Assembly: GCF_002733955.1 (NCBI RefSeq)
Contig: NZ_NVXQ01000001.1
Location: 534,316 to 598,315 of the forward strand
Origin: Hoeflea sp.
GTDB taxonomy: Bacteria > Pseudomonadota > Alphaproteobacteria > Rhizobiales > Rhizobiaceae
Length of the DNA: 64,000 bases
Direction of reading: 5' to 3'
The translations under genes and the position numbers were made by a program. The notes under the pieces were generated by a model. The model had not been told where the DNA came from. It did no database searches and saw nothing but the letters and a program-made list of their open reading frames with translations. Of the stretch, positions 24,904 through 34,053 are shown one piece after another (within the stretch, counting starts at the first letter, position 1; each line of letters starts with the position of its first letter).

Positions 24904-25908
24904 TCAGGCCAGTTGGCCGGCCGGGCGGATGCGGCCGACCTCGGTGCCCTTCCAGTTCCTGAGGCTCTTGTTCGACCAGTCAGCCAGCTTTGCCGAGACT
25001 TCCTCGTCATCGGCAAACAGTTTGGCCAGCACGCCGCCAATCATCGCCTCGGCGCCGCGGGTCGAACCATCCTCGCATTTGAGCGCGATGCCGTAGCCTT
25101 TCTCAGGCAACGTGGCGCAGAAAACACCCTCGGCGCCTGTCTTGGCGAAGATCCTTCCGGGTGCGACGCTCATCAGCTCGGTGCAGGCGCGGCCGGTGCC
25201 GGCGACATACCAGGGCTCGGCCATGCAGGCCGACATCAGCCGCTTTGCCGCCCTGGCGCGCTCGGGTCCGAGGCCCGTGCCGGAGGCCATGCGGGCAAAG
25301 CCATGGGCAATACTCTTGAGGGGCGAGGCATAGGTCGGGATCGAGCAGCCGTCGATGCCGCAATTGTCCTGCCCCAGGGCTGTGCCGGTGAGATCGGCCA
25401 TGACGTCGCGGATCGAGGCCTGGACAAAATGATCATACTCGACATAGCCGTGATGATCGACGCCGGCATGGCAGGACAGGCAGAGGAAGCCCGCATGCTT
25501 GCCCGAGCAATTGTTGCCAAGCTGGTCGGGTTTGTCGCCGGCGCGAACCTGATCGATCAGAACCTTTGTTTCGAAACTCCAGTGACAACCGCATTCGAAA
25601 TCGGCTTCGCCCAACCCGGCGCGGCCTGCAATCTCGCCGGCCAGCTGCATGTGACCCGGCTCGCCGGAATGCGATGAGCAGGTGAGCGCCAGTTCCTTCT
25701 CGCCCAGGCCATAGCGGTCGGCGGCGCCGGTCTCGACCAGCGGCAGCGCCTGCATCGACTTGACCGCCGAGCGTGGAAACACCGGGGTTTCGACCTCGCC
25801 CAGGCCCATGACGACCGACCCGTCTCCATCAACCACCACGGCCATGCCGCGGTGCCGGCTTTCGACCATCTGGCCGCGGGTGACTTCAACGAGAACGGGA
25901 TTTTGCAT
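24904..25908 (-). CDS. L-asparaginase, Rhizobium type (class 3)
   Basis: 334 residues. The Ser-x-x-Lys pair (FPRSAVKSMQ, S47/K50), the second Ser in CSSHSGE, NNCSGKHAGF (zinc-ligand-type Cys and Lys) and DNCGIDGCSIPTY (second zinc-type Cys) match the Rhizobium etli inducible asparaginase fold rather than E. coli types. It hydrolyses asparagine to aspartate and ammonia in the cytoplasm. ATG 25908 follows AGGAAA; the open frame continues to 26124 without homology. Monocistronic, convergent with the AraC gene. Confidence 0.92.
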   Translation of the reverse strand: MQNPVLVEVTRGQMVESRHRGMAVVVDGDGSVVMGLGEVETPVFPRSAVKSMQALPLVETGAADRYGLGEKELALTCSSHSGEPGHMQLAGEIAGRAGLGEADFECGCHWSFETKVLIDQVRAGDKPDQLGNNCSGKHAGFLCLSCHAGVDHHGYVEYDHFVQASIRDVMADLTGTALGQDNCGIDGCSIPTYASPLKSIAHGFARMASGTGLGPERARAAKRLMSACMAEPWYVAGTGRACTELMSVAPGRIFAKTGAEGVFCATLPEKGYGIALKCEDGSTRGAEAMIGGVLAKLFADDEEVSAKLADWSNKSLRNWKGTEVGRIRPAGQLA

Positions 25909-26241
25909 GGGTGTTTCCTGGCATGGGTTGAGGGGCGCGGCGCGGCATTTGCGCGCCGAATGCTGGTGCGAGTGATCGCAGAAGCGAAGCTTTCGGGCAA
26001 GAGGTGTGGACAAACCACTTATCCGACCAGTGACGATCGCCACAGCTCCAAGAGCGTATGGGCAATATCTCGCGTGGATGCGGCGTACGGAAGCGACAAG
26101 GTCACAAGACCAAAGCTGCGGCAAAGGTGCCGGCGATGCCCGCCGAAGAAATGCGTGCCGGATCGGTCAACCAGATCGGCGATTGCGCCTGCCCGCCAGT
26201 TGGTTAAGCTCGCTTCACCCCACCGAACCACCCGAGTCCCC
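25909..26241. other. Intergenic region, asparaginase/EamA divergent promoters
   Basis: The 333-base gap lies between the asparaginase and EamA-type genes, which point away from each other. Reading frames run through it but none shows family character. It must hold two promoters; I see no clear operator or hairpin. Confidence 0.45.
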
Positions 26242-27084
26242 ATGCTGCGCACAATCCTGATCACTTTGCTGGGGCCGATGCTGTGGGGGACCACCTATGC
26301 GGTGTTTACGGAAACGCTGCCGGTGAGCCATCCGCTGCTGACGGGTGCGCTCAGGGCGCTGCCGGCGGGACTGATCCTGCTGGCGCTCAATCCCCGGATT
26401 CCACCGCTGGAGGCGCTGAAGCGTCATGCGGTGATCGGCTTGATCAATATCGGGCTGTTCTTCGGGCTCTTGTTCGTCGCCGCCTCGCGGATGCCGGGCG
26501 GGCTTGCGGCCACGCTGGGCGCGATCCAGCCGCTGGTGGTGGTGCTGATCTCGGCCTGGCTTATCGGCCGCGCGCCGCATCCGGTGCAGATCCTGGCGGG
26601 CATTGCCGGGTTCATCGGCGTCGGGCTGCTGGTGCTGTCGCCGGAAGCCGATCCCGACCCGATCGGCGTTGCGGCGGCCATCGGCGGGGCGCTGGCGATG
26701 GCAACCGGCACCATCCTGATCGACCGCTGGGGCCGCATTGGCTCGGCGCTCGAAACCACCACCTGGCAACTGATTTTCGGCGGCGGTGTGCTGCTGCCGG
26801 TGGCGCTGATGCTCGAAGGCCTGCCGCCCGCGCCCGGACTGACCGAGATGCTGGGTTATGGCTGGCTGATGCTGCTGGGCACAGCATTCGCCTATTTCGT
26901 CTGGACCCGCGGCATCGGAAGGATCGGCCCGAGCGCGATCTACCTGGCGCTGGCCAGTCCGGTCGTCGCGACGGCAATCGGCGCGATCGCGCTCGGCGAA
27001 TGGTTCAGCCCGCTGCAATGGGCCGGCATGGCGCTGGTGATCGGCTCCACGGCGGTCGGCGTGTCGTTCGGGCGGCGGCGTTGA
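26242..27084 (+). CDS. EamA/DMT family transporter (second copy)
   Basis: 280 residues in ten membrane segments, two EamA repeats. It shares with the copy at 9,297-10,211 the N-terminal GPMLWGTTYAVFTETLP (versus APAIWGSTYLVTTEMLP), LRALPAG, and SRMPGGLAATLGAIQPLVV. It is likely an inner-membrane exporter of a small metabolite. ATG 26242 was chosen at the first membrane segment; the frame is open far upstream and the Shine-Dalgarno is poor. Its 3' end is 68 bases from the convergent carrier-protein stop. Confidence 0.88.
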   Translation: MLRTILITLLGPMLWGTTYAVFTETLPVSHPLLTGALRALPAGLILLALNPRIPPLEALKRHAVIGLINIGLFFGLLFVAASRMPGGLAATLGAIQPLVVVLISAWLIGRAPHPVQILAGIAGFIGVGLLVLSPEADPDPIGVAAAIGGALAMATGTILIDRWGRIGSALETTTWQLIFGGGVLLPVALMLEGLPPAPGLTEMLGYGWLMLLGTAFAYFVWTRGIGRIGPSAIYLALASPVVATAIGAIALGEWFSPLQWAGMALVIGSTAVGVSFGRRR

Positions 27085-27152
27085 TCATCGGCAGTCCGGC
27101 AGACCGCTGTGTGGTCAAGCAACACGCATGACACCCCACCCGGCTCTACCGG

Positions 27153-27407
27153 TCACGCCATTGCGTTTTCCCGCAGCAGGTCCATGATGGCGGCGAAGGT
27201 GTCGATCTGCGTGATTTCGAAATCCGGATCGCTGAGATCGATGCCGAACTCGCTTTCCAGCGTCATCAGGAGATTGACTGCAGCCAGTGAATCCAGCTTG
27301 CCGCTGTCGAAAAGCGATTCCGTATCGTTGAATTCCGGCGGCTGTCCACGGTCGACCAGGATATTGGAAATCGTGTCGCGAACGAGCTTGAGGTTTTCAG
27401 CCTGCAT
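27153..27407 (-). CDS. Acyl/aminoacyl carrier protein, DltC-like
   Basis: 84 residues. Phosphopantetheine attachment motif LFDSGKLDSLAAVNLL (Ser at about residue 40) in a four-helix carrier protein with acidic surface (FGIDLSDPDFEITQID). The L-F-x-x-G-x-LDS form is shared by DltC D-alanine carriers. ATG 27407 overlaps the MBOAT stop as TGATG, so translation is coupled. Third and last gene of the adenylation enzyme, MBOAT, carrier operon; it would hold the activated residue as a thioester for the membrane acyltransferase. Confidence 0.88.
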   Translation of the reverse strand: MQAENLKLVRDTISNILVDRGQPPEFNDTESLFDSGKLDSLAAVNLLMTLESEFGIDLSDPDFEITQIDTFAAIMDLLRENAMA

Positions 27408-28906
27408 CAATTTACTCCAAACAAACTTGCAAAGAAGGCGAAGCGGTCACCGAGGGGAATGACGCCCGAACTGTCATCGAAGATTTGCAGCAAAGCAAAA
27501 AACCCAAGAACAATGACACGCGGCAGCACCTGGTAGCGGAGAAAGCCATCCTCGGGCCTGACCTTTCCCTGGAAGAGCTGAGACCAGATGATCCCGACGG
27601 TCAGCCCCCCGGCATAGACAGTGTAGGAATAGAAATTGTCGATTGTCGCGGCAAAGCCATCAATGGCGAATACCGGCGCGTCACAGATGACGTCAAAGAG
27701 TATGTTGCCGACAAAGGCCGCCATGAAGGTGGCAAAGGCGATGCGCAGCCGCGGGTGTTTCTTGAAGCAGCGCTGGAAGGTCGGAAAGAAAAAGAAGTCC
27801 GACAGCAGCTCCTTGAAATAGAACAGATATTTGCCCCAGTACTCGGAGATCGTTCTCGAGCCCAGCGGTTTTACCATGCCGCGCGGAATGGCGAAGCCGG
27901 CCATGCGGACAACTGCCACAAGTGCGTGAATGACGGCCCCAAAAACCAGCACCCGCTCGAGGAAGTAGATGGCGACCACCGCCCAGCCAAGCGCGACAGA
28001 AGCCGGGCCGCCTACTGCCACCGCCTTCAGATGCGCTTCGAAATGCGGCAGACCGAGCGTGGAATGGACGACCTGATTGAAGACAATCTCGCCGGTCCAG
28101 AACAGGATGACCGCCCAAACCGCCAGCTTGAGCCCCTTGAGCCGGGTCACGGCCAGGGCGGCCGCGTCTTTCGCCTCGAACTTAGCCAAATAGCCCGGCC
28201 CCTTGATCGGCACCACGGTATTGGCCCAGAACGGTCTGACGTAGCCCAGCAGGGTGGTGTTATCCATTCTGCCTTTCTGCCGCACGGCCATCAGAATGTA
28301 GCCGATGAAAAAGAAGCTGGATGAGAGATAGGCAACCAGGATCCACGCGACGGTGAAAAGCCCGTGATCCCTGGGAACGAGTACGGTGAGAGCCGTCAAT
28401 GCGGTACCTGCGATGAGCAGGCTGAGAATCGGACGTTCGGCCAGGACCGAGACTGCCTTGCGGCGGTGATTTTCGATCAGCAACAGGACCAGGCCGAAAA
28501 AGACGAGGCTGCATGCCATCAAGCCGGCCTGTGCATTCATTGCACCGAGCACACCGATCTCCGGCCAGATCTCGCCGAAATTCGTGTAGTGAAACTCGCT
28601 CCTGAATGGCCGCAACAGGAAGAACAGGATGCCCATCCCGGCCAGCACCATGCCGCGGCGCCCGGGCAACAGCGCTGCCAGCACCAGGGTCATGGCGATC
28701 AGGGCCATGTGCTTGGCGCGGATCACGGGCAAGGTGGCAAGGGCAAGCAGGAATGCGCCATGCAGGACCGCGATGCCGAGTTTCGACTGCGCCCATTCGA
28801 CCACCCGGTCGTTCTTGTCCATCGACAGCCAGGATTGCCGCAGCGCCAGTGGATTGAACCAGCGCGCCGGGCTTTCGGGCCGGGTCTGAAGATCAACGGC
28901 GGTCAC
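27407..28906 (-). CDS. MBOAT-like membrane acyltransferase, DltB position
   Basis: 499 residues from a GTG overlapping the upstream stop (GTGA). About 11-13 membrane segments. The MBOAT region is visible at ISEYWGKYLFYFKELLSDFFFFP and the following hydrophobic IAFATFMAAFVGNILFDV, corresponding to the DltB/AlgI positions RRWH..WLRDYLYIP and LLSGLWHG. The expected catalytic His of the WHG motif is not present; the aligned bases encode G-N. N-terminal ~100 residues are extra compared with DltB (about 400 residues). Likely moves an acyl or aminoacyl group from the carrier across the inner membrane; chemistry unproven. Confidence 0.75.
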   Translation of the reverse strand: MTAVDLQTRPESPARWFNPLALRQSWLSMDKNDRVVEWAQSKLGIAVLHGAFLLALATLPVIRAKHMALIAMTLVLAALLPGRRGMVLAGMGILFFLLRPFRSEFHYTNFGEIWPEIGVLGAMNAQAGLMACSLVFFGLVLLLIENHRRKAVSVLAERPILSLLIAGTALTALTVLVPRDHGLFTVAWILVAYLSSSFFFIGYILMAVRQKGRMDNTTLLGYVRPFWANTVVPIKGPGYLAKFEAKDAAALAVTRLKGLKLAVWAVILFWTGEIVFNQVVHSTLGLPHFEAHLKAVAVGGPASVALGWAVVAIYFLERVLVFGAVIHALVAVVRMAGFAIPRGMVKPLGSRTISEYWGKYLFYFKELLSDFFFFPTFQRCFKKHPRLRIAFATFMAAFVGNILFDVICDAPVFAIDGFAATIDNFYSYTVYAGGLTVGIIWSQLFQGKVRPEDGFLRYQVLPRVIVLGFFALLQIFDDSSGVIPLGDRFAFFASLFGVN

Positions 28907-30486
28907 GATGCCAACTCCGGCTGCGCCTGGTTATCATCCAGCATGACTGCAAGGGCCTTGCGATCGATCTTGCCGCTGCCATTGAGCGGCAGTGCATCGA
29001 GAACGTGGACGCGGCTGGGGACCATGTGCGGCGGCAAGCGGTCACGCAAATTGCCACGGATGGTGTCGGCATCTGCTTCACCACCTGCCGAGAAGCCGAC
29101 GATACCCTGTGCGCTGCCATGAGCCACCGGCCAGGCGACCGCACAGGCCATGTCGGTGCCGGCGGCCTTGCGCATCTGCATGTCGATTTCCTCAAGCTCG
29201 ACCCGGTGGCCGTTGACCTTGACCTGATTGTCGAGCCGCCCGAGGTGGTGGAAAATCCCATCCGCATCGCGATAGCCGCGGTCACCGGTGAGATACCAGC
29301 GTTCGCCTTTTATGGTCGGGAAGCGCTCGGCTGTCAGCGCATCTTGCGCGAAATAGCCCTCGGCAAGCTGGCGTCCGCCGAGCGCGATTTCGCCCGGCAC
29401 CTGGTCTGGAAGCGGATTGAGATCAGCATCCACGATCATGGTCTTCATGCCCGGATAGGGATCGCCGATGGCGACAATGTCGCGCGAACGGGTGACGATA
29501 CCGGTCTCCACCCCCTGCCCTGACCAGGGCTGGCGCAGGCAGGCGATGGTAGCCTCGGTTGGCCCGTAGATATTGTCGACAATTGAATTGGGGGCGGCGG
29601 CGGCCCAGTCGCGGGCAACCTGCAACGGCAGCGGCTCGCCACAAAACAGCGAAATGCGCAGTGACGGCAAGGAGCCCGGCGCCAGTTTCCCGGTCTGCTT
29701 CATGATGCCCACAAGCGAAGGAACGGACAGCCAGGTGGTGATCTGGTGCTTGTTGATGAAACGGGCGGGCGCCACCAGATCGAGCGGCCGCATGATGTGC
29801 AGGCAGGCCCCCGCATGCCAGGTCATCAGCATGTTGTGAACCGAGAGGTCGAAAGTGATGTCACAGGTCTCGGCTGCCCGGTCATCCGGCCCGAAATCGT
29901 ACCAGCCGCGCATGGCCTCGATATAGCTGGCAACAGCTCCGGCGCTGACCATCACGCCTTTCGGCTTGCCGGTGGTGCCGGAGGTAAACTCGATATAGGC
30001 GAGATGATCTTCGCTGACGAAGACGGGATGCTCGAGATCCGCGAGCGGTGCGACCTCATGGCCAGCGGTCTCCGCGACGAACTCGCCGGGCGCGTCCGCA
30101 GGGATGAGAACCAGTCTTGGGCAATGCGCACGAACGGCATCGCTAAGCAGCCGGATCCCCGCCCGATCCACGATCAGGGCGTCGAGATCAAGCAGATCAA
30201 GCAGTTCAATCAAACGCTGCTCGGGATATTTCAGACTGATGGGAACATAGGTGCCCCCGGCCCAGGCGGTTCCCAGGATCGCGACGCAAGCCTCGATGCT
30301 GCGCGATCCCAAAACACCGCATCTTCCGCTCTGCAACGCCGGGGCAAGCTTGCGAGCAACATCGCACACCACAGACACCAATTTTGAGTACGACAGAACG
30401 TCAGCACCACAAGAGACGGCGGCCTTCTCAGGAAATTCTCGAGAAATTTCTAAGAGAGTGAATGCAATATTTCTGTTGATAGTCAT
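28903..30486 (-). CDS. Amino-acid adenylating enzyme, DltA/NRPS A-domain-like
   Basis: 527 residues, a stand-alone adenylation domain. Core motifs in order: FTSGTTGKPKGVM (A3), CDITFDLSVHN (A4, with the Asp that grips the alpha-amino group retained), NIYGPTEATI (A5), YLTGDRGYRDADG (A7), GRLDNQVKVNGHRVEL (A8) and NGSGKIDRKAL (A10 with Lys). It should activate an amino acid with ATP and load it on the downstream carrier. Start at ATG 30486 before TINRNIAF; a start 21 codons earlier is open. Shine-Dalgarno weak. First gene of the dltA-dltB-dltC-ordered operon; substrate, D-Ala or other, unknown. Confidence 0.85.
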   Translation of the reverse strand: MTINRNIAFTLLEISREFPEKAAVSCGADVLSYSKLVSVVCDVARKLAPALQSGRCGVLGSRSIEACVAILGTAWAGGTYVPISLKYPEQRLIELLDLLDLDALIVDRAGIRLLSDAVRAHCPRLVLIPADAPGEFVAETAGHEVAPLADLEHPVFVSEDHLAYIEFTSGTTGKPKGVMVSAGAVASYIEAMRGWYDFGPDDRAAETCDITFDLSVHNMLMTWHAGACLHIMRPLDLVAPARFINKHQITTWLSVPSLVGIMKQTGKLAPGSLPSLRISLFCGEPLPLQVARDWAAAAPNSIVDNIYGPTEATIACLRQPWSGQGVETGIVTRSRDIVAIGDPYPGMKTMIVDADLNPLPDQVPGEIALGGRQLAEGYFAQDALTAERFPTIKGERWYLTGDRGYRDADGIFHHLGRLDNQVKVNGHRVELEEIDMQMRKAAGTDMACAVAWPVAHGSAQGIVGFSAGGEADADTIRGNLRDRLPPHMVPSRVHVLDALPLNGSGKIDRKALAVMLDDNQAQPELAS

Positions 30487-30779
30487 ATTTGCGCCCGTGA
30501 CTGCAATAACCTGGCGCCAAACTAATTTATACCACCTTTCGGTCAACACATTCTAGACATTATTGATTTGTTAACTTTAACATGCAGAGATTTTTTAAAT
30601 TTTTACACAAAGCAATATGCTGCAGCGTTTTCAGCTACTTACGTACACAACTGCATACAGGTGGCGGTATCATACGCTCGCCGGCATTGCTCTCGATGGT
30701 AAACAGCTGCGCGCTGCGCAGAGCCGTCTGCCGGCTGGCCCGCGTTTCTACATCCGCGGCGCCAGCGGGCGTAACGCCC
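30487..30779. promoter_or_regulatory. AT-rich upstream region of the dlt-like operon
   Basis: This 293-base gap between the adenylation gene start and the SDR stop is visibly AT-rich between 30,530 and 30,650 (TTAACTTTAACATG, TTTTTTAAATTTTTACAC), unlike the surroundings. It probably contains the minus-strand promoter of the operon. Several short A/T dyads are present but none matches a regulator I know. No gene is seen. Confidence 0.5.
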
Positions 30780-31535
30780 TTACCGGCCGGCAATCATGCC
30801 CGACGCGGAAAATCCGCCATCGACGGTGAGCACGTGACCATTGATATAGCTGGCCTGGGGCGAAAGCAGGAACAGGATGGCGTCGGCGATTTCGCTGGGC
30901 TGGCCGTAGCGGCGCAGCGGGATCTGGGCGGTCCAGCGCTTGCGGTCCTCCACAGTGTGCAGGCTCGCGATCAGCGGTGTGTCGACCGGGCCCGGTGCGA
31001 CGACATTGACGCGCACACCGCTGGCGCCCCATTCATTGGCGAGCACCTGGCTCATCAGGATGACGCCGGCCTTGGATGCGCCGTAGGCCACCCTTCCGGC
31101 ATTGGCCCGGATGCCCGACGCCGACGAGAGATTGACGATCGAAAGCGTGTCGCCCATCTGGTCGAGCGCCGCGCGGCAGAGAATGAAACTGCCGGTCAGG
31201 TTGACGTCGACGATCTGGCGGAACATCTCGGCGCTGGTTCGTTCCGCGGGAATGTCCCGGGCGATGCCGGCGCAATTGACCAGGCCGGTCACCGGACCCA
31301 AGGCATCCACGGCTTGGCCCAGACAGTCGGCGACTTCGTCTTCGTCGGTGACATCGCAAGCGAGCACCAGCACGTCCTCGCCTTCAAGCCGTTCCTCGGC
31401 ACGGGCGACAGCCTCGGCGCTGGCATCGAGAATGGTGACGGTAGCGCCCTGGTCAATCAGCGCCAGCACCGTGACCTCGCCGATGCCGGAGGCGCCGCCG
31501 GTGACGACGACGTGACCGGCGGCAGCGGCATTCAC
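30780..31535 (-). CDS. SDR family NAD(P)-dependent oxidoreductase
   Basis: 251 residues of classical short-chain dehydrogenase type: cofactor loop TGGASGIG (residues ~13-20), NCAG (~87-90), active-site Ser in NLSSASG and YxxSK (YGASK) near 150-160, C-terminal GGFSASGM. Likely acts on a 3-hydroxyacyl or related alcohol/ketone. Its start overlaps the thiolase stop by four bases, so the two form an operon, and a combination of thiolase and SDR suggests a beta-oxidation-like degradation of an acyl-CoA or ring-cleavage product. Confidence 0.93.
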   Translation of the reverse strand: MNAAAAGHVVVTGGASGIGEVTVLALIDQGATVTILDASAEAVARAEERLEGEDVLVLACDVTDEDEVADCLGQAVDALGPVTGLVNCAGIARDIPAERTSAEMFRQIVDVNLTGSFILCRAALDQMGDTLSIVNLSSASGIRANAGRVAYGASKAGVILMSQVLANEWGASGVRVNVVAPGPVDTPLIASLHTVEDRKRWTAQIPLRRYGQPSEIADAILFLLSPQASYINGHVLTVDGGFSASGMIAGR

Positions 31536-32698
31536 CGGATGCGCTCGAGGATGGAGACGTAATTGGCGACCGCCGCGCCGCCCATGTTGAAGATGCCGCC
31601 AAGTTGCGCATCCTTGACCTGGATGCCGCCCGCCTCTCCGGTCAGCTGCATGGCCGAAAGCGCGTGCATGGACACGCCGGTGGCGCCGATCGGGTGGCCC
31701 TTGGCCTTGAGGCCGCCGGATGGATTGACCGGCAGGCGGCCGCCCTTTTCGGTTTCGCCGCTCATGGCGAAATCACCGCCCTGCCCCGGCTTGGCCAGGC
31801 CCATGGCTTCATACTCGATCAGCTCGGCGATGGTGAAGCAGTCGTGGGTTTCAACAAAGGACAGATCATCGAGCGAGGTCTTGGAATTGGCGAATGCCCG
31901 CTTCCAGCCCTCGGCGCAGCCTTCGAAAGCAAGGATATCGCGCTTGGACATGGGCAGGAAATCCTGCACGTGCTCGGCTGCGCGAAACAGCACGGCGCGC
32001 GGCGCCTGCATGGCGGTGTTGACGTCGGACAGCACGATTGCCGCCGCGCCATCGGAGACCAGCGAGCAATCGGTGCGCTTGAGCGGGCCTGCGACGAACG
32101 GGTTCTTGTCGCTTTCGGTGCGGCAGAACTCGAAGCCCAGATCCTTGCGCATCTGCGCCCAGGGGTTTTCGACACCGTTTTTGTGGTTCTTGGCGGCAAT
32201 GGCGGCAAGGCCGTCGGACTGGTCGCCATATTTCTGGAAATAGCTGTCGGCAATCTTGCCGAAGACGCCGGCAAAGCCCGCAGGGGTGTCGCCGTCCTCA
32301 GGCAGGTAGGAAGCCTTGAGCAAATTGGCGCCGATCTGCGGGCCGGGCGTCGTGGTCATCTGCTCGACGCCGACCACCAGCACCCGGCGGGCCGCACCTG
32401 CGCGAATGGCCTTGATGCCCTGATGCACCGCGGCCGAGCCGGTCGCGCAGGCGTTTTCGACCCGCGTCGTTGGCTTGAAGCGGAAGCCGTCGTCAGCCTG
32501 CAGCACCAGGCTGGCGGTGAAATCCTGCGCCGAAAAACCGGCATTGAAGTGGCCGAGATAGATCTCGTCGATGTCGCCGGCTTCCAGCCCGGCATGTTCG
32601 AGCGCCTCGCGGGCCACTTTCGTGACCAGGCTCTCGACGGTTTCTTCGCTGTGTCTGCCAAAGGGCGTATGGGCCCAGCCGATGATGCAGGCGGTCAT
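31532..32698 (-). CDS. Thiolase, acetyl-CoA acetyltransferase SCP-x/DitF type
   Basis: 388 residues. Nucleophile Cys in VENACATGSAA (~residue 86), second catalytic region KGHPIGATG with His, and the SCP2-thiolase signature ETHDCFTIAELIEYEAMGL. These enzymes cleave or join acyl-CoA thioesters; SCP-x members often act on branched, steroid or ring-derived side chains. Upstream gene of the thiolase-SDR operon, translationally coupled (ATGA). A RBS region with GGGAGAG precedes the ATG. Substrate unassigned. Confidence 0.93.
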   Translation of the reverse strand: MTACIIGWAHTPFGRHSEETVESLVTKVAREALEHAGLEAGDIDEIYLGHFNAGFSAQDFTASLVLQADDGFRFKPTTRVENACATGSAAVHQGIKAIRAGAARRVLVVGVEQMTTTPGPQIGANLLKASYLPEDGDTPAGFAGVFGKIADSYFQKYGDQSDGLAAIAAKNHKNGVENPWAQMRKDLGFEFCRTESDKNPFVAGPLKRTDCSLVSDGAAAIVLSDVNTAMQAPRAVLFRAAEHVQDFLPMSKRDILAFEGCAEGWKRAFANSKTSLDDLSFVETHDCFTIAELIEYEAMGLAKPGQGGDFAMSGETEKGGRLPVNPSGGLKAKGHPIGATGVSMHALSAMQLTGEAGGIQVKDAQLGGIFNMGGAAVANYVSILERIR

Positions 32699-32831
32699 GT
32701 GGTCTCTCTCCCGGGACGCTCAAATGTGTTGGCGCGCATTTTGAGCGCGCCGACGCCTTTGTAAAGAGCAGAAAGGGTCGCATGGGGTGAGACAGGGCCA
32801 AACGGCAGGCCAATCCGGGGCGTCGCCGGGC

Positions 32832-33440
32832 TCAGGCTTTCAAGGCAGCCTGGTCGTAGTCCGCGGCCGCCTGAGCCGAGGGTAGCGCCTGGCAGCGCGC
32901 AATCCAGTCGCGGATGATCTGGGCATCCGGAGTGGCTTGCGGGGCCCAGACAAAAGGCGATACCAGCAACAGATCGGCAGCGGAAAACGCATCTCCCAGC
33001 AGAAACGGCGTCTTCTCCAGTTGCGTCGTCAGCCGCGCCACGACCTCGGGCATGCCGCGAAACGTGATGTCGAAAATAGGATGGCTCAGTTCGGCGGCCT
33101 GCAGCACGATGACCGGCTCAACCACGTTTCCGTACCAGGCCAGCCAGCCGAGATAGCTGCCACGGTCCGCCTGACCGACGGAGCGGCCAAATCCCGAAGT
33201 GGGAAACATGTCCGTCAGATAGAGCATTATGGCATTGGATTCCCAGATCTCGACACCATCGTGAACCAGCAACGGCACCTTGCCTTCGGGATGCGGATTC
33301 GCGGGGTCGGCACCGCCGGACCCATCGTTGCGGGCTACACTCACGATACGGATGTCGACCTGATCAAGAATGCCAAGCTCCATGATCAGGCGGATGATGC
33401 GGGACGAACGTGAGTACGGGGCGTGATAAAGGGTCAGCAT
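32832..33440 (-). CDS. Glutathione S-transferase family protein
   Basis: 202 residues. N-terminal thioredoxin fold (LTLYHAPYSRSSRIIRLIMELG) with the glutathione-binding GKVPLLVHDGVEIWESNAI motif, then an all-helical C-terminal domain (FSAADLLLVSPFVWA). Cytoplasmic. GGAG precedes ATG 33440. The active residue is probably the Ser/Tyr near residues 9-13. Not in an obvious operon; 133 bases separate it from the thiolase start. Confidence 0.92.
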   Translation of the reverse strand: MLTLYHAPYSRSSRIIRLIMELGILDQVDIRIVSVARNDGSGGADPANPHPEGKVPLLVHDGVEIWESNAIMLYLTDMFPTSGFGRSVGQADRGSYLGWLAWYGNVVEPVIVLQAAELSHPIFDITFRGMPEVVARLTTQLEKTPFLLGDAFSAADLLLVSPFVWAPQATPDAQIIRDWIARCQALPSAQAAADYDQAALKA

Positions 33441-33645
33441 GGTTGATCTCCTGGCCTGGGTGTTGAGGATGGAGGCGGAGTAGCATCAGCATGCTGCCAA
33501 TTTCTGTCAGCACTGGACTGAGGCGATGCACTTTGTCTCCTCCCATGTTTCCCGGGCGCAGTGTGACGTGAGCGCTCACCACTTGTTGATCGAGACAAAG
33601 CAATTGAAACTGGATTTGGCCACATTTCGGAGTATCTAAGCCACC

Positions 33646-33987
33646 ATGTCTTCTGGCCGCCTGCTGCTTTTGTGTCTTCTTGCCGTCACCCTCGGGTTGT
33701 CGGGGCCGTTGACGCGCGCCTTGTCTTCGCATGCGGCAGCCGTTCCCCAGACGATAGCGGTTTCCGCTGCCACTGCAGCGACCGACCTGAAGACCAGTGC
33801 AAACACCTCAAAACGATGCCAGCGCGGCACAATTGCCCGCTCCAACTGCCATGTTGACGTCGGCTACGTGGCCTCTGTGCCGCAGCCGACACATGCCGTG
33901 GCAGTGTCGGCACTCGAGATCTTGCATGGGCAGGCGATCACCACGCCACCGGCAACACGGATCTTCAGGCCTCCACGGCTGAGCTGA
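33646..33987 (+). CDS. Small exported protein of unknown function
   Basis: 113 residues. N-terminal signal peptide (RLLLLCLLAVTLGLSGPLTRALS), then an Ala/Thr-rich stretch, two Cys (RCQRGTIARSNCHVD) about ten residues apart, a hydrophobic patch (ALEILHG) and a basic C-terminus (RIFRPPRLS). The Cys/His pattern is weakly like small exported DUF2946-type proteins, but I would not assign it. GGAG lies 13 bases upstream. Followed at 67 bases by an L,D-transpeptidase gene on the same strand, so possibly co-transcribed. Confidence 0.55.
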   Translation: MSSGRLLLLCLLAVTLGLSGPLTRALSSHAAAVPQTIAVSAATAATDLKTSANTSKRCQRGTIARSNCHVDVGYVASVPQPTHAVAVSALEILHGQAITTPPATRIFRPPRLS

Positions 33988-34053
33988 AACAGCGAACCAG
34001 GACCGTCGTGCAAGCGACAGTTCCCGTCTTCTCAGTACTCAAGGCCCAACATC

